From positions 97,279 to 161,278 of the forward strand of contig NZ_JAGQCD010000005.1 in the NCBI RefSeq assembly GCF_024345975.1: 64,000 bases of DNA, in the 5' to 3' direction. Position 1 is the first letter of the stretch; every line of letters begins with the position of its first letter. The notes below the pieces were generated by a model. That model ran no database searches. It saw only the letters and a program-made list of their open reading frames with translations, and was not told where the DNA came from. This document shows, piece by piece, positions 1 to 9,637 of this stretch. A program made the position numbers and the translations under genes. This DNA is from Cyanobium sp. Cruz-8D1. GTDB lineage: Bacteria > Cyanobacteriota > Cyanobacteriia > PCC-6307 > Cyanobiaceae.

Positions 1-853
1 AGAAGGAGAAAGCCGGGTTGGGCTGATCGGTGAGGGCCAGGTTGGCCTCGTAGAACGCCCCGATCGTGCCGATGTCTTCCCAGTAGTCGTCGAAGAGGAA
101 GGTCTGGAGATGGTCCCCTTCCCGCAGGGAGGTGGGGATGATCTCCTTGCCGAAATCCGTGGACTCCGGATTGCTGGCCAGCAGGTTGAACAGGGTGTTG
201 CGGTTGAAGACGTAGATCCCCATCGACGCCAGGAAGGGCCGCTTCACCGCTTCTTCGGCGGACAGGCCCAGGCTCTCGGTGTTGACCCGCATCGCCTCAA
301 GAGCGGCGCCCTTGGGCTTCTCGCTGAACTCCAGGATGCGGCCGTCGGAGGAGGTGCGCATCAGGCCGAAGCCCTCGGCCTGGGCCCCATCCACCGGCAG
401 GGCACCCACGGTGAGGTCAGCGCCGCAATCAATGTGGTGCTGCACGAACTTGCTGTAGTCCATCCGGTAGAGCTGGTCACCGGAGAGGATCAGGTAGTGG
501 TCGACGTCCCACTCCTGGAACAGCCACTGGTACTTGCGCACCGCATCAGCGGTGCCCTCGAACCAGCTGGGGCTGTCGGGGGTCTGCTGGGCGGCGAGCA
601 CCTCCACGAACCCCTGGCCGAAACCGGCGGAGAGGTTGTAGCTCATCGTCAGGTGACGGTTGAGCGAGGCGCTGTTGAACTGGGTCAACACGTAGATCTT
701 GTTGATCTCCGAGTTGATGCAGTTGCTGATGGGAATATCGATCAGGCGGTACTTGCCTGCGAGGGGCACGGCGGGCTTGGCCCGCATCTTGGTGAGGGGG
801 TAGAGGCGCGTTCCCGCCCCGCCTCCCAGAATGATGGCCAGAACGCGTTTCAT
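1..853 (-). CDS. glgC: Glucose-1-phosphate adenylyltransferase (ADP-glucose pyrophosphorylase), 3' end cut by window
   Basis: Makes ADP-glucose from ATP and glucose-1-phosphate, the committed step of glycogen synthesis in the cytosol. The reading frame starts at ATG 853 with [20 protein letters not shown], carrying the nucleotidyltransferase GGGAGTRL nucleotide-binding loop, and continues through [20 protein letters not shown] and the [10 protein letters not shown] segment. About 284 residues of the usual 430 or so are visible; the C-terminal beta-helix lies beyond base 1. An AGGA Shine-Dalgarno-like element sits about ten bases upstream. It lies 137 bases downstream of hemA on the same strand, the order glpX-hemA-glgC familiar from picocyanobacteria. 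Confidence 0.96.
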   Translation of the reverse strand, partial: MKRVLAIILGGGAGTRLYPLTKMRAKPAVPLAGKYRLIDIPISNCINSEINKIYVLTQFNSASLNRHLTMSYNLSAGFGQGFVEVLAAQQTPDSPSWFEGTADAVRKYQWLFQEWDVDHYLILSGDQLYRMDYSKFVQHHIDCGADLTVGALPVDGAQAEGFGLMRTSSDGRILEFSEKPKGAALEAMRVNTESLGLSAEEAVKRPFLASMGIYVFNRNTLFNLLASNPESTDFGKEIIPTSLREGDHLQTFLFDDYWEDIGTIGAFYEANLALTDQPNPAFSF

Positions 854-990
854 GAGCCCAGTCCTCGGTCCTTGGCTGGCCAGACCGTACTGGAGCGTGG
901 TGACGCGGAGCGCGGCGCGGCGGCAACTCGGTTCATGTTCCGTTGCAGTGGTGGATGGGGCTGGGGCCGGGTGATCCCGGGGACGGGGGC

Positions 991-2301
991 TCAGGCCTCC
1001 GTTGGGTCGTCGTGAAGCTCGAAGAGGTCGCGCAGGACCCCCATGGAGGCCAGTCGCTGCTGGCGGGGCTGGGGGGACCGCAGCTTGGTGACCGGGGTGT
1101 GCAGGATCTTGTTGATGATCCCCTTGCTCAGGGCTTCAACCACCTTCCGCTCCCGGGCGGAGAGGTCGGGGCCCATGCGACTCAGGGCCTTCTGGAGCTC
1201 CTGCTCCCGGATGTCCTCCAGCTGCAGGCGCAACCGGTTGACCAGGGGCACCGCCTCGAGGCCGTCCCACCATTCCAGGAACAGGCGCGATTCCTCGGCC
1301 AGCAGCCCCTCGGCCTCGGCGGCCATCTCCCGGCGGGCCTCCTGGTTGCGGGCCACCACCTCCTGGAGATCGTCGACATCGAAACTGTCGACACCCGGCA
1401 GCTCGGCCGCATCCGCACTGATGTTGCGGGGCACACCGATATCGATGAGCATCAGGCTGGAACGGCGGTTCAGCCCCTCCAGCCGGCGGGCCGTGATGAT
1501 CGGCTCCTCGGCGCCGGTGCTGGTGAACACCAGCGAGCAGGTGCTCAGGCAGTGGTCGAGGTCGTCCAGGGGTCGGCACTGGACGGGGAGGGTGGGGAAG
1601 TCGGCCGCGAGGGCTTCGGCACGGGCGACGGTGCGGTTGAGCACCACCACGCCCCGGCAGCCCTTGGCCTGGAGGTGCTGCAGCAGCAGACGGGCCATGC
1701 GGCCCGCCCCCACCACCGCCACCTGTTCCTGGTCGAGGGGCACCAGTTCGTCGCGCCCGCGGGCCTGGCCCACCTTGAGCTGGGCCAGCTCCACGGCCGC
1801 TGAGCTGATCGAGACCGCCCCGGTGCCCAGGTTGGTCTCGGTGCGCACCCGCTTACCGGTGCTCACCGCCTGGTTGAGCAGGCGGTTGAGAATCGGCCCC
1901 ACGGAGCGGTGCTCCTGGCCCAGGCGCACCATCTTCTTCACCTGGGAAAGGATCTGACCCTCCCCGAGCACCAGGCTGTCGAGGCCGGCGGCCACCCGTA
2001 GCAGGTGGCCCACCGCCGCCTCGTGGTGGTACGTGAACAGATGGGGACGCAGCTCCTCCACCGCCAGCCCGGACTGCTGGCTGAGGAAGTCGCCGACGGC
2101 GCTGATGCCCCGTTCGGGATGGCGCAGGAGGGTGTAGATCTCCAGCCGGTTGCAGGTGCTCAGGATCGAGGCCTCGATCACCTGCTCATCCGACCGCAGC
2201 CGCTGGAGGGAATCCTCCATGGTCTGCTCGGGGATGCTCAGGCGCTCGCGGATTTCCACTGGAGCCGTGCGATGGCTCAGACCGACGACGGCGATGTGCA
2301 T
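991..2301 (-). CDS. hemA: Glutamyl-tRNA reductase
   Basis: Reduces glutamyl-tRNA(Glu) to glutamate-1-semialdehyde, the first committed step of haem, bilin and chlorophyll synthesis. The protein has 436 residues, the normal length. It opens with [20 protein letters not shown] and shows the catalytic cysteine motif STCNRLEIY, the NADPH-binding segment [17 protein letters not shown] and a C-terminal helical dimerisation region. The start is ATG 2301. It is 34 bases downstream of glpX and probably cotranscribed with it. Pathway partners elsewhere in the window are gun4, chlP and pcyA. Confidence 0.97.
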   Translation of the reverse strand: MHIAVVGLSHRTAPVEIRERLSIPEQTMEDSLQRLRSDEQVIEASILSTCNRLEIYTLLRHPERGISAVGDFLSQQSGLAVEELRPHLFTYHHEAAVGHLLRVAAGLDSLVLGEGQILSQVKKMVRLGQEHRSVGPILNRLLNQAVSTGKRVRTETNLGTGAVSISSAAVELAQLKVGQARGRDELVPLDQEQVAVVGAGRMARLLLQHLQAKGCRGVVVLNRTVARAEALAADFPTLPVQCRPLDDLDHCLSTCSLVFTSTGAEEPIITARRLEGLNRRSSLMLIDIGVPRNISADAAELPGVDSFDVDDLQEVVARNQEARREMAAEAEGLLAEESRLFLEWWDGLEAVPLVNRLRLQLEDIREQELQKALSRMGPDLSARERKVVEALSKGIINKILHTPVTKLRSPQPRQQRLASMGVLRDLFELHDDPTEA

Positions 2302-2335
2302 GCAGGCGGGCTCCGAGGTCCGGGCTCTGGGGGAT

Positions 2336-3340
2336 TCAGCGCAGGGCGATGCTCTTGGCGCCCTCCTTGATGTGCACCGTATCGGTGAAGCGGGCGCTGC
2401 GGTCGAGGGAGCTGATGATCAGGCTGCTGGTGCGGGTGCAGTCAGGCTCGAACTCGACACCTTTGAACAGCAGGCCGGGGGTGATGCCACTGCCGGCGAA
2501 GACGACGTTCTCGCCGGAAGCCAGCTCCTCGGCCTCATAGACCTTGTCGACGTCGGTGATGCCCATCTCATTGAGGCGGGCGATGTTGCCCTCCTTGGTG
2601 TAGTCGGCCCACTCGCTGGTCTGGGCGACGGCGGGGTCATACACCAGCTGGCCCTGGAAGTGGCCGCCAAGGCAACGCAGGGCGGCGGCGGAGATCACAC
2701 CCTCGGGGGCGGCGCCGATGCCCATCAGGCAATGGGTGCCGGTGCCGGCGAAGCCGCAGGCGATCGCGGCCTGCACGTCACCGTCACTGATCGGCTTGAC
2801 CCGGGCGCCGGTGGCGCGGATTTCGGCGATCAGGCCCTTGTGGCGGGCGCGGTCCATGACCACGATCACCAGGTCGCTGGCGGGCATGCCCAGGCACTCG
2901 CTCAGGATGGCGATGTTCTCGGTGGCACTTTTGCGGATGTCCACCTTGCCCTTGGCGGCCGGCGGCGCCGCCAGCTTCTTCATGTAGAAGTCGGGCGCAT
3001 AGAAAAGTCCACCGCGGTCGCTGGCGGCCAGCACGGCCATCGAGCCGTCCTGGGCGTTGGCGCAGAGGTTGGTGCCTTCGCAGGGATCCACGGCGAAATC
3101 GACGCCGGGACCGGTGCCGCTGCCCACTTCCTCGCCGATGTAGAGCATCGGGGCTTCATCCCGCTCGCCCTCACCGATGACGATGCGGCCCTGCATGGCG
3201 ATGCTGCCCATGCGGGTGCGCATCGCCTCAACGGCAGCGGCATCGGCTTCGTCCTTCTTGCCGAGCCCTGTCAGGCGGGCAGAGGCGATGGCGGCCTGCT
3301 CGACGACTTCGAGCAGTTCCTGGATGAGAGTGCGATCCAC
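2336..3340 (-). CDS. glpX: Class II fructose-1,6-/sedoheptulose-1,7-bisphosphatase
   Basis: Bifunctional Calvin-cycle phosphatase of cyanobacteria, removing the C1 phosphate of fructose-1,6- and sedoheptulose-1,7-bisphosphate. It is 334 residues long, the family length. Metal and substrate motifs include [26 protein letters not shown] and [15 protein letters not shown]. The start is a GTG at 3340 followed by [16 protein letters not shown], which matches the N-terminus I know for this family. It is divergent from rpe, another Calvin-cycle/pentose-phosphate gene, with about 200 bases between them. Confidence 0.96.
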   Translation of the reverse strand: MDRTLIQELLEVVEQAAIASARLTGLGKKDEADAAAVEAMRTRMGSIAMQGRIVIGEGERDEAPMLYIGEEVGSGTGPGVDFAVDPCEGTNLCANAQDGSMAVLAASDRGGLFYAPDFYMKKLAAPPAAKGKVDIRKSATENIAILSECLGMPASDLVIVVMDRARHKGLIAEIRATGARVKPISDGDVQAAIACGFAGTGTHCLMGIGAAPEGVISAAALRCLGGHFQGQLVYDPAVAQTSEWADYTKEGNIARLNEMGITDVDKVYEAEELASGENVVFAGSGITPGLLFKGVEFEPDCTRTSSLIISSLDRSARFTDTVHIKEGAKSIALR

Positions 3341-3543
3341 AACGGTCCGGCGGGGGGGAGGGCCTCAACGAGGGGCCGGTACGCCGGAGGCGGACCGCAG
3401 GCAAAGCGGGGGAAGATCCAGCCGCTGCAAGGCCTCTCGGAGTCGAAGCGGGGCCATCGTATCAGCGCGCCCGGGAGCCCCTCGGAAGCCCCAGGTGGGC
3501 CGCTCCTTACAATCCCTCCATTCTTCCGCTGCGGTGGCCGTCC

Positions 3544-4227
3544 ATGAGCACCAAGCCCCTGGTGATCTCCCCGTCGATCCTCTCCGCCGACTTCTCCCGC
3601 CTCGGTGACGACGTCCGCGCCGTGGACGCCGCCGGTGCCGACTGGATCCATGTGGACGTGATGGACGGCCGCTTCGTGCCGAACATCACCATCGGCCCAC
3701 TGATTGTCGAGGCGCTGCGGCCCGTCACCACCAAGCCCCTGGACGTTCATCTGATGATCGTCGAGCCCGAACGCTATGTGGCTGATTTCGCCACGGCCGG
3801 CGCCGACATCATCAGTGTCCAGGTGGAGGCCTGCCCCCACCTGCATCGCAACCTGAGCCAGATCAAGGACCTCGGCAAGATGGCCGGTGCCGTGCTCAAC
3901 CCCAGCACCCCCCTCGACACCCTCGAGTACTGCCTGGAGCTCTGTGATCTGGTGCTGATCATGAGCGTCAACCCCGGTTTCGGTGGCCAGAGCTTCATTC
4001 CCTCCCAGGTGGAGAAGATCCGCCAGCTGCGTCGCCTCTGCGACGAGCGCGGCCTCGATCCCTGGATCGAAGTGGACGGCGGAGTCAAGGGCAGCAACGC
4101 CTGGCAGGTGATCGAGGCCGGCGCCAACGCGATCGTCAGCGGCTCGGGGGTTTTCGGCCACGCCGACTACGCCGAGGCCATCACCGGCATCCGCAACAGC
4201 CGCCGTCCCGAACCTGCCCTGGTCTGA
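3544..4227 (+). CDS. rpe: Ribulose-phosphate 3-epimerase
   Basis: Interconverts ribulose-5-phosphate and xylulose-5-phosphate in the Calvin cycle and pentose phosphate pathway. The 227-residue TIM barrel shows the family signatures [46 protein letters not shown] and the phosphate-binding end [10 protein letters not shown]...SGSGVFG. A TACAAT hexamer at 3508-3513 is a plausible -10 box thirty bases before the ATG; I see no convincing -35 or Shine-Dalgarno. It converges with the GT39 gene, whose stop is 30 bases away. Confidence 0.97.
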   Translation: MSTKPLVISPSILSADFSRLGDDVRAVDAAGADWIHVDVMDGRFVPNITIGPLIVEALRPVTTKPLDVHLMIVEPERYVADFATAGADIISVQVEACPHLHRNLSQIKDLGKMAGAVLNPSTPLDTLEYCLELCDLVLIMSVNPGFGGQSFIPSQVEKIRQLRRLCDERGLDPWIEVDGGVKGSNAWQVIEAGANAIVSGSGVFGHADYAEAITGIRNSRRPEPALV

Positions 4228-4257
4228 AGTCGCCAGCTTGGCAACGGGGCCCATGCC

Positions 4258-5823
4258 TCAGGGCGAGGGCCTCACCAAGGCGCTCGGTCCATAAAAGCGA
4301 GGCAACGGGTAGGGAAGGGGTCCGAAGCGGGAGAAGGCCAGCCGCAGCGCCGGTCGTCCGGCGCGATGGATTTCAACGATGCCCAGGGACTTGACGGGCC
4401 CCATCCAGGGCCCCCAGGAGGTTGGAACCACAGGCTGACCTGGCTCCTCAATCCCGAAGACCACGCCGCTGGTTCCCTGGAAGCCGTTGGCAGGCTGCCA
4501 CCAGGCAAACCCTCGGGCATCGGGGTTGAAGGTGGTGAACGCCACCCTGTGCCCGCGGCCCAAGGCCAGGGACAGGAAGCCCGGCAGGTCGTAGCGGTTG
4601 GCGGCAATCAGCGGGGCCTCCTGGAGCGCCTTCCATAGGGCGGGGTGGCGTTTCAGACCCTGCCGCAGGCTGTCAGGCGGCATCAGCTGCGTCGACGTGT
4701 CCAGCCCGGCAGGCAGCCAGTGGTCGAACACCCCCCAGCGCACCTGGGTCGCCAGGGTGAGCAGCAACGGCGGCAGGACCAGGGCCGTGCCCCAGGCCCC
4801 CGCCATGAGCCAAGGCCGCAGCCTGGGCCGTTTCAGCCCAGCGAGCCAGTCAGCGGCGAGGGGCAGCAGCAGCCACCAGGCGGGCACCAGCCAGCTCGCG
4901 AGCACATGCATCCGCCCGGTCAGGGCCACGAACACCACCAATTGGGGCAGCACCAGCCAGCGCAGCAGCTGCCTGGAACCGGCGGCATCGTCCCGGCCCG
5001 ATCGGGGCAGCAGGGCCAGCAACAGGACGACGCCGAGTGTGGGGAAGAGCAGCACCAACTGGGACAGAAGGAACAGGGGGGGAGAGGCCAGCGAATAACC
5101 GACCCCGGCATCGATCCGGCCGCCCTGGAAGAGAAAGGAAACCCAGCCTTGATTCACGTTCCAGAGCCACAGAGGCGCCGACACGATCAGCCAGACCAGC
5201 CATCCCAGTGCTGGCCAGGGACTTCGGTAGAAGCTGCGCCGATGGGGAGAGCCCAGACACCAGCCCAGCAGCGACAGAAGCACCAGAAAGGAGTGGTACT
5301 TCCCCAGGGTGACGAGGCCCAGAAGGATCCCAAGCCCCACGGCTTCGCCCGCTGTGCCCGGAATCACCTTCGGGTGTCGGGACAGCCACCAGAGGAGTGC
5401 GGCCAGGGCCAGCAGCAAGGGGCTGTCCGGCAGCAGCAGGACGCCTCCACACAGCAGAAGCACCGGACAGAGACTGCCCAGGAGGGCACTCAGCAGAGCC
5501 GCGCGCTGGCCGAACCAGCGTTGTGTCGCCCCGGCCAGCAAGGCGAGCGCGACGGTATAGCTCAGCAGGGATGGCACCCTCAGGGCGAGGATCGATCCCC
5601 CCAGCCGCTGGCCGGCCCAGGCCCAGAGCCCCACAGCGGCGGGATGGTCGAAGTAGCTCAGGGCAGGATGCTGCCCATAAAAGCTGTAGTAGGCCTCGTC
5701 GTAGCCCGGCGGCAGGATGGCGGAGAGTGCCAGCCTGAACACCAGCCCTGCCAGGAGAACCAGGGGCATGCGCAACCGTGGTGCAAGGAGCCCTCGACAC
5801 CAGGCAGGCAGCGTCCTAGTCAC
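4258..5823 (-). CDS. GT39-type (PMT/ArnT-like) membrane glycosyltransferase
   Basis: A 521-residue polytopic membrane protein with a dozen or so hydrophobic segments. Near the N-terminus it has [17 protein letters not shown] followed by LSYFDHPA, the acidic first loop (catalytic Asp-Glu) and second-loop signature of PMT_2 glycosyltransferases that use polyprenyl-phosphate sugars. By family it should transfer a sugar to lipid, polysaccharide or protein on the outer face of the cytoplasmic membrane; the acceptor cannot be read from the sequence. Its start overlaps the ccsA stop by 8 bases, so it is the last gene of the leftward typA-lpt-ccsA string. The neighbouring Lpt genes make an envelope-glycan role reasonable, as inference. 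Confidence 0.85.
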   Translation of the reverse strand: MTRTLPAWCRGLLAPRLRMPLVLLAGLVFRLALSAILPPGYDEAYYSFYGQHPALSYFDHPAAVGLWAWAGQRLGGSILALRVPSLLSYTVALALLAGATQRWFGQRAALLSALLGSLCPVLLLCGGVLLLPDSPLLLALAALLWWLSRHPKVIPGTAGEAVGLGILLGLVTLGKYHSFLVLLSLLGWCLGSPHRRSFYRSPWPALGWLVWLIVSAPLWLWNVNQGWVSFLFQGGRIDAGVGYSLASPPLFLLSQLVLLFPTLGVVLLLALLPRSGRDDAAGSRQLLRWLVLPQLVVFVALTGRMHVLASWLVPAWWLLLPLAADWLAGLKRPRLRPWLMAGAWGTALVLPPLLLTLATQVRWGVFDHWLPAGLDTSTQLMPPDSLRQGLKRHPALWKALQEAPLIAANRYDLPGFLSLALGRGHRVAFTTFNPDARGFAWWQPANGFQGTSGVVFGIEEPGQPVVPTSWGPWMGPVKSLGIVEIHRAGRPALRLAFSRFGPLPYPLPRFYGPSALVRPSP

Positions 5824-6727
5824 CGAGGAACCAGCCGTAACTGTGCAGGCCGATGCCGAGCAAGTTGACTCCGATGTAGCAGACGGCGATCACCACCAGG
5901 CCTGCGGAGGCCACGATCGCTGGCCGCCGGCCCTGCCAGCCGCGGATCAGCCGGGTGTGCAGGTAGGCCGCATAGACCAGCCAGCAGATCAGGGCCCAGG
6001 TCTCCTTGGGATCCCAGCTCCACCAGCTGCCCCAGGCCTCGTTCGCCCAGACCGCACCGCTGACCAGACCCACCGACAACAGCAGGAAGCCCACCGTGAT
6101 CGTGCGGTAGCTGAGGCTGTCGAGCTGTTCGCTGATGCGGAAGCTGCTGCTGCTCAGGGCCATCGCGCCAGGTCCGTCGCTGGCCAGCTGGGCCTGGCGG
6201 AAACCGCCGCTGCCGATCGAGCTGCCGCGCAACTCCAGATCCTGGTTGCGGTCAACGAACAACACAGCCACCGACAACAGGGAACCCACCAGCAGGGCGG
6301 CATAGCTGACCATGATCACGCTGACGTGCATCACCAGCCAGCTGGAGCGCAACGCCGGCACCAGGGGAGAGGCCTCCTGGAGGCGATCGGGGAGGGCGAA
6401 GCTGGCGAAGGCCACGCAACCCAGTCCCATGGGGGTCGCCGCCGCCGCCACCAGGGGGTTGGGCCAGCTGCGTTCCACCAACAGCTGGGTGAGGGTGCAG
6501 GCCCAGGCCAGGAAACAGAGCGACTCGTAGAGGTTGCTGATCGGGAAGTGGCCTGACTCCCACCAGCGCAGCACCAACTGGGCCGTCAGGCAGAGGTTGG
6601 CAGAGGCCACCAGCATCCTCACCACCGGGTTGCTGCGGCCGCCGCTGACGGACCAGAAGGCGATGGGCAACACCAGCAGCAGCAGGGCGAAGGCCGCCAG
6701 ACCAAGACCGATGACCGGATCGTTCAC
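5816..6727 (-). CDS. ccsA: Cytochrome c biogenesis protein CcsA (System II haem export)
   Basis: Thylakoid/cytoplasmic membrane haem-handling protein of the CcsAB (System II) complex that delivers haem to apocytochromes c such as cytochrome f and c6. It has 303 residues and multiple membrane segments. The haem-handling WWD domain is visible as [18 protein letters not shown], and conserved flanking histidines are present (for example AAYLHTR). The gene lies 54 bases downstream of the lptF/G-type gene and overlaps the next gene by 8 bases. CcsB is not in this window. Confidence 0.94.
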   Translation of the reverse strand: MNDPVIGLGLAAFALLLLVLPIAFWSVSGGRSNPVVRMLVASANLCLTAQLVLRWWESGHFPISNLYESLCFLAWACTLTQLLVERSWPNPLVAAAATPMGLGCVAFASFALPDRLQEASPLVPALRSSWLVMHVSVIMVSYAALLVGSLLSVAVLFVDRNQDLELRGSSIGSGGFRQAQLASDGPGAMALSSSSFRISEQLDSLSYRTITVGFLLLSVGLVSGAVWANEAWGSWWSWDPKETWALICWLVYAAYLHTRLIRGWQGRRPAIVASAGLVVIAVCYIGVNLLGIGLHSYGWFLGD

Positions 6728-6781
6728 CAGGGTGCTGTTCGAAACCGATCCACTCTGCCGTGTCGTCCGGCGGGTGGGGCC

Positions 6782-8002
6782 TCAGCGGCTGGCCTGGCGC
6801 AGCAACCAGAGACCGCCGCCCAGCCCGATGAACACCGGCAGCCAGGCCGCCATGAAGGGCATCAAGGTGCCTGTGACCCCCAGGGAGCTGAAGATGAAGG
6901 ACATCAGGTAGTAACCGAAGATCAGCAGCACGCTGATGCCGAAACCCTGGCTGCGGCTCGTGCGGGAGTTGGGCCGGACCCCCAGGCTGCTGCCGATCAA
7001 GCCGAACACAAGACAGATGGCCGGGAACGCGAACTTCTCCTGGATGCGCACGCGCAAGCGTCGCGCCTCCTTGGTGTTATTGGCCTCCAACAGGAGCCGT
7101 TCCGCCGTGAGCGCCTGGCCGACGGTCATGGTGCTGGCATCGGTGGGCAGCTGGGCCACCTCAATCGGATCCCGGGTGAAGGGATAGAGGTAGCGGTCGA
7201 AGCTGGCGGAGGTGGTGGTGCCAGTGGCGACATCGATGTTGGTGATCCGGCCGTTGGTGAACTCCCACATCCCCTTGTCTTCATTCCATTTGCCAATCAG
7301 TGCCGTCAGCATCTGGCGATACCCTTCACGACTGAAGTCCAGCAACGTCACATCAAACATCACACCCTTGATGAATTTCCGGGCGAAAAAGATGTGGCTC
7401 AGAACTTTGACCGAGTCGCCATTCGGCAACTTGGCATCGCTGAAGCGGGAGTAGAGGGCGTTGTCGCTCTGCTCGGTGGCGATGGCCTTGCCAAGGGCCC
7501 GCTCCAGGCTGTTGGTGGCCTCAAGATTGGCCCGCGGCACAACCGCGTCGTTGAAGACGAACGTGAGCAGGGACATCACCAGGGCCAGGGCCATGGCCGG
7601 CAGCACCATGCGCCGGGTGCTCACCCCCACACTGCGCAGGGCGGTCAGTTCGCTGCTGCCTGACAGGCGGCTGTAGGCCAGCAGGGTGGCCATCAGGGTG
7701 GCCATCGGGAAGGACAGCACCAGAAAGGAGGGCAGCCGCAGCAGCAGCACCTTGACGGCCGCCAGCACCGGCAGGCCGGACTCAGCGACCCGTCGCACCA
7801 GCTCGAACACGGCCCCCACCGAAAGGGACACAGCCGTGAAGGCGGCGATGCCGAACAGCAGGGGGCCCAATTGCTCCTGCAGCAGCCAGCGATCCAGCAG
7901 GGGAAGATCGCGCCAGCGCGGGGTTCGCTTCCAGTCCCGCAGCCGTTCACGGCTAGGTAACTGCAGCCAGGTGGGGCGCTTCTCCAGCAGGGCTGGCTTC
8001 AA
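6782..8002 (-). CDS. LptF/LptG-family permease (YjgP/YjgQ)
   Basis: Inner-membrane subunit of the lipopolysaccharide export ABC transporter, which extracts LPS and passes it to LptA. The 406-residue protein has a cytoplasmic N-terminal coupling stretch (LPLLDRWLLQEQLGPLLFG), three transmembrane helices, a central periplasmic beta-jellyroll region (roughly residues 130-290) and three C-terminal helices, the LptF/G plan. Cyanobacteria commonly carry one such gene, so LptF versus LptG cannot be decided. It overlaps lptB by 4 bases, implying translational coupling within lptA-lptB-lptF/G. Confidence 0.92.
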   Translation of the reverse strand: MKPALLEKRPTWLQLPSRERLRDWKRTPRWRDLPLLDRWLLQEQLGPLLFGIAAFTAVSLSVGAVFELVRRVAESGLPVLAAVKVLLLRLPSFLVLSFPMATLMATLLAYSRLSGSSELTALRSVGVSTRRMVLPAMALALVMSLLTFVFNDAVVPRANLEATNSLERALGKAIATEQSDNALYSRFSDAKLPNGDSVKVLSHIFFARKFIKGVMFDVTLLDFSREGYRQMLTALIGKWNEDKGMWEFTNGRITNIDVATGTTTSASFDRYLYPFTRDPIEVAQLPTDASTMTVGQALTAERLLLEANNTKEARRLRVRIQEKFAFPAICLVFGLIGSSLGVRPNSRTSRSQGFGISVLLIFGYYLMSFIFSSLGVTGTLMPFMAAWLPVFIGLGGGLWLLRQASR

Positions 8003-8727
8003 AGCTGAAAGCCCTCACCGAGGTAGTGACGCCGCACCAGGGGATCGTTGGCCACCGAGAGGGAAGAACCAGAAGCGAGGATCCTGCCATCGGCCAAGAT
8101 GTAGGCCCGGTCGGTGATCGCCAGGGTCTCCCGCACGTTGTGGTCAGTGATCAGCACTCCCATCTGACGGTGGCGCAGGCTGTCGATCAGGGTCTGGAGG
8201 TCGGCCACAGCCATGGGATCCACTCCGGCGAAGGGTTCATCAAGCAGCAGGTAGCGGGGACCGTGGTTTCCGACCGCCAGGGCCCTGGCCACTTCGCAAC
8301 GGCGCCGTTCCCCGCCGGAGAGCTGGTAGCCGCGGCGGTGCTGAAAGCTGACCAGATGGAAGTCGTTGATCAGCTGCTCGAGGCGTTGGCGACGTCCAGC
8401 CGGGTCCGAGCCGCTCTCCTGCAGGGCCAACAGCAGGTTGTCTCGCACACTCAGCTGGCGGAACACGCTCGCCTCCTGGGGGAGGTAGCCGATGCCCAGC
8501 CTGGCGCGGCTGGGCATCGGCAGATGGGCGACGGAGTCCCCATCCAGCAGCACCTCGCCGCAGTCGGGCCTGAGCAGCCCGGTGATCAGGTTGAAGGTGG
8601 TCGTCTTGCCGGCCCCGTTCGGCCCCAGGAGCCCCACCACTTCTCCCGGGTGAAGATCCAGGCTCACATCGGTGACCAGGGGTCGGCCTGCGAGGGTGAT
8701 CGCCACCCTCTCCAATACCAGGCTCAC
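7999..8727 (-). CDS. lptB: LPS export ABC transporter ATP-binding protein LptB
   Basis: Cytoplasmic ATPase that powers LPS extraction by the LptF/G permease. The 242-residue protein has Walker A GPNGAGKTTTF, a Q-loop (YLPQEASVFRQL), the signature YQLSGGERRRCEVARAL and Walker B YLLLDEPFAGVDP followed by the switch histidine in LITDHNVRETL. The LPQEASVFR stretch and DEPFAGVDP are characteristic of LptB rather than other small ABC ATPases. It overlaps lptA (upstream) and lptF/G (downstream) by 4 bases each. Confidence 0.95.
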   Translation of the reverse strand: MSLVLERVAITLAGRPLVTDVSLDLHPGEVVGLLGPNGAGKTTTFNLITGLLRPDCGEVLLDGDSVAHLPMPSRARLGIGYLPQEASVFRQLSVRDNLLLALQESGSDPAGRRQRLEQLINDFHLVSFQHRRGYQLSGGERRRCEVARALAVGNHGPRYLLLDEPFAGVDPMAVADLQTLIDSLRHRQMGVLITDHNVRETLAITDRAYILADGRILASGSSLSVANDPLVRRHYLGEGFQL

Positions 8728-9224
8728 GGCTTGATGGTCGCAGGCTTGGCGGTGGACGGCTTGGGGCTGCCCTGCTGCTGCAGGCGGAACTTGCTGAACA
8801 CCTGCTTGCCGGCCGGTGGCTCCGCCACCATGCGCTCACTGTCCAACAGGTAAACCAGGCGCTCCGCCCGCAGGCGTTGGCCATCCGTGTCGATCACATC
8901 GACGTCGCCGGTGAGCACCAGACGCCCTTCGTTGCTGAAGTACTGGGCCTGGCGCGACGTCGCCGTCATGCCGCGATCGGCGTAGACAATGCGCACATTC
9001 CCCGTGGCGGTGACGATGCCGTTCTGATTGTCGGCCTGCTGACGATCGGACTCGATCGTGACCATGCCCGTGACGGGAGCTTTCGCCCTGGGGGCCTGGG
9101 CAGCGACGGGACGGGACGGCAGCAGCAGCAAGGCGGCGGCAGCGAGCCCGGCGGCAAGCACGAACAACAGCGGGCGTTGGGGCAGGGCCAAGGTGGAAAT
9201 CGTTGAGGCCTTGAGTGTGCTCAA
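8724..9224 (-). CDS. lptA: LptA/OstA-like periplasmic LPS-transport protein
   Basis: A 166-residue exported protein. A hydrophobic signal region (LLFVLAAGLAAAALLLLP, ending near PVAAQA) is followed by a beta-rich OstA-like domain with paired strands such as VTATGNVRIVY, SRQAQYFSNEGRLVLTGDVDV and RAERLVYLLDSERM. This is the periplasmic bridge that ferries LPS from LptB/F/G toward the outer membrane. The C-terminal 25 residues are low-complexity and rich in Pro, Lys, Ser and Thr. It is tightly coupled to lptB (4-base overlap), which supports the assignment. Confidence 0.88.
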   Translation of the reverse strand: MSTLKASTISTLALPQRPLLFVLAAGLAAAALLLLPSRPVAAQAPRAKAPVTGMVTIESDRQQADNQNGIVTATGNVRIVYADRGMTATSRQAQYFSNEGRLVLTGDVDVIDTDGQRLRAERLVYLLDSERMVAEPPAGKQVFSKFRLQQQGSPKPSTAKPATIKP

Positions 9225-9637
9225 TGTACCGGCGACGTGCCCGAAGCTCGCGCCAGTTCCAGGTACGGCAGGGGCAGGGAGTCGAGATCACCCAGTTGCT
9301 GCAGGGCGTTGAGGCGCTCGGCGGCCAGCAGACGCAGGGGGGCCAGCGCCAGGCCAAGGGCTTCATCGTCGCAACGGCGCAGCCGCCCCAGGCCCTCGCC
9401 CATCAGCACCGTGGCGCCGTGACGGTTGTCCCGCTCCAGATGAAGTTCCGCCACGGCGATCTGCAGCAGGCCCTGCAGGACAGGACGCATGGGTCCCTGG
9501 GTCTCCTGCCACAGCGCCTCAAAGCCGTCGTGGCAGGCATACCAGTCGGCGTTGTTGAAATCCGCCACCGCCTGCCGCAGGCGTGGGTCAGCCTGCAGCA
9601 GGGTTTCCTCATCGGCGAGCGGGGAGCCGTCGCTCAA
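9221..9637 (-). CDS. DUF309 protein
   Basis: A 138-residue soluble, helical protein with the DUF309 core FNNADWYACHDGFEALWQ followed by LQGLLQIAVAELHLERDN; the conserved H-x-x-x-E-x-x-W arrangement is visible. The biochemical role of this family is not established to my knowledge. It is sandwiched by 4-base overlaps between typA and lptA, so it is translated as part of that operon in this genome. Confidence 0.85.
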   Translation of the reverse strand: MSDGSPLADEETLLQADPRLRQAVADFNNADWYACHDGFEALWQETQGPMRPVLQGLLQIAVAELHLERDNRHGATVLMGEGLGRLRRCDDEALGLALAPLRLLAAERLNALQQLGDLDSLPLPYLELARASGTSPVH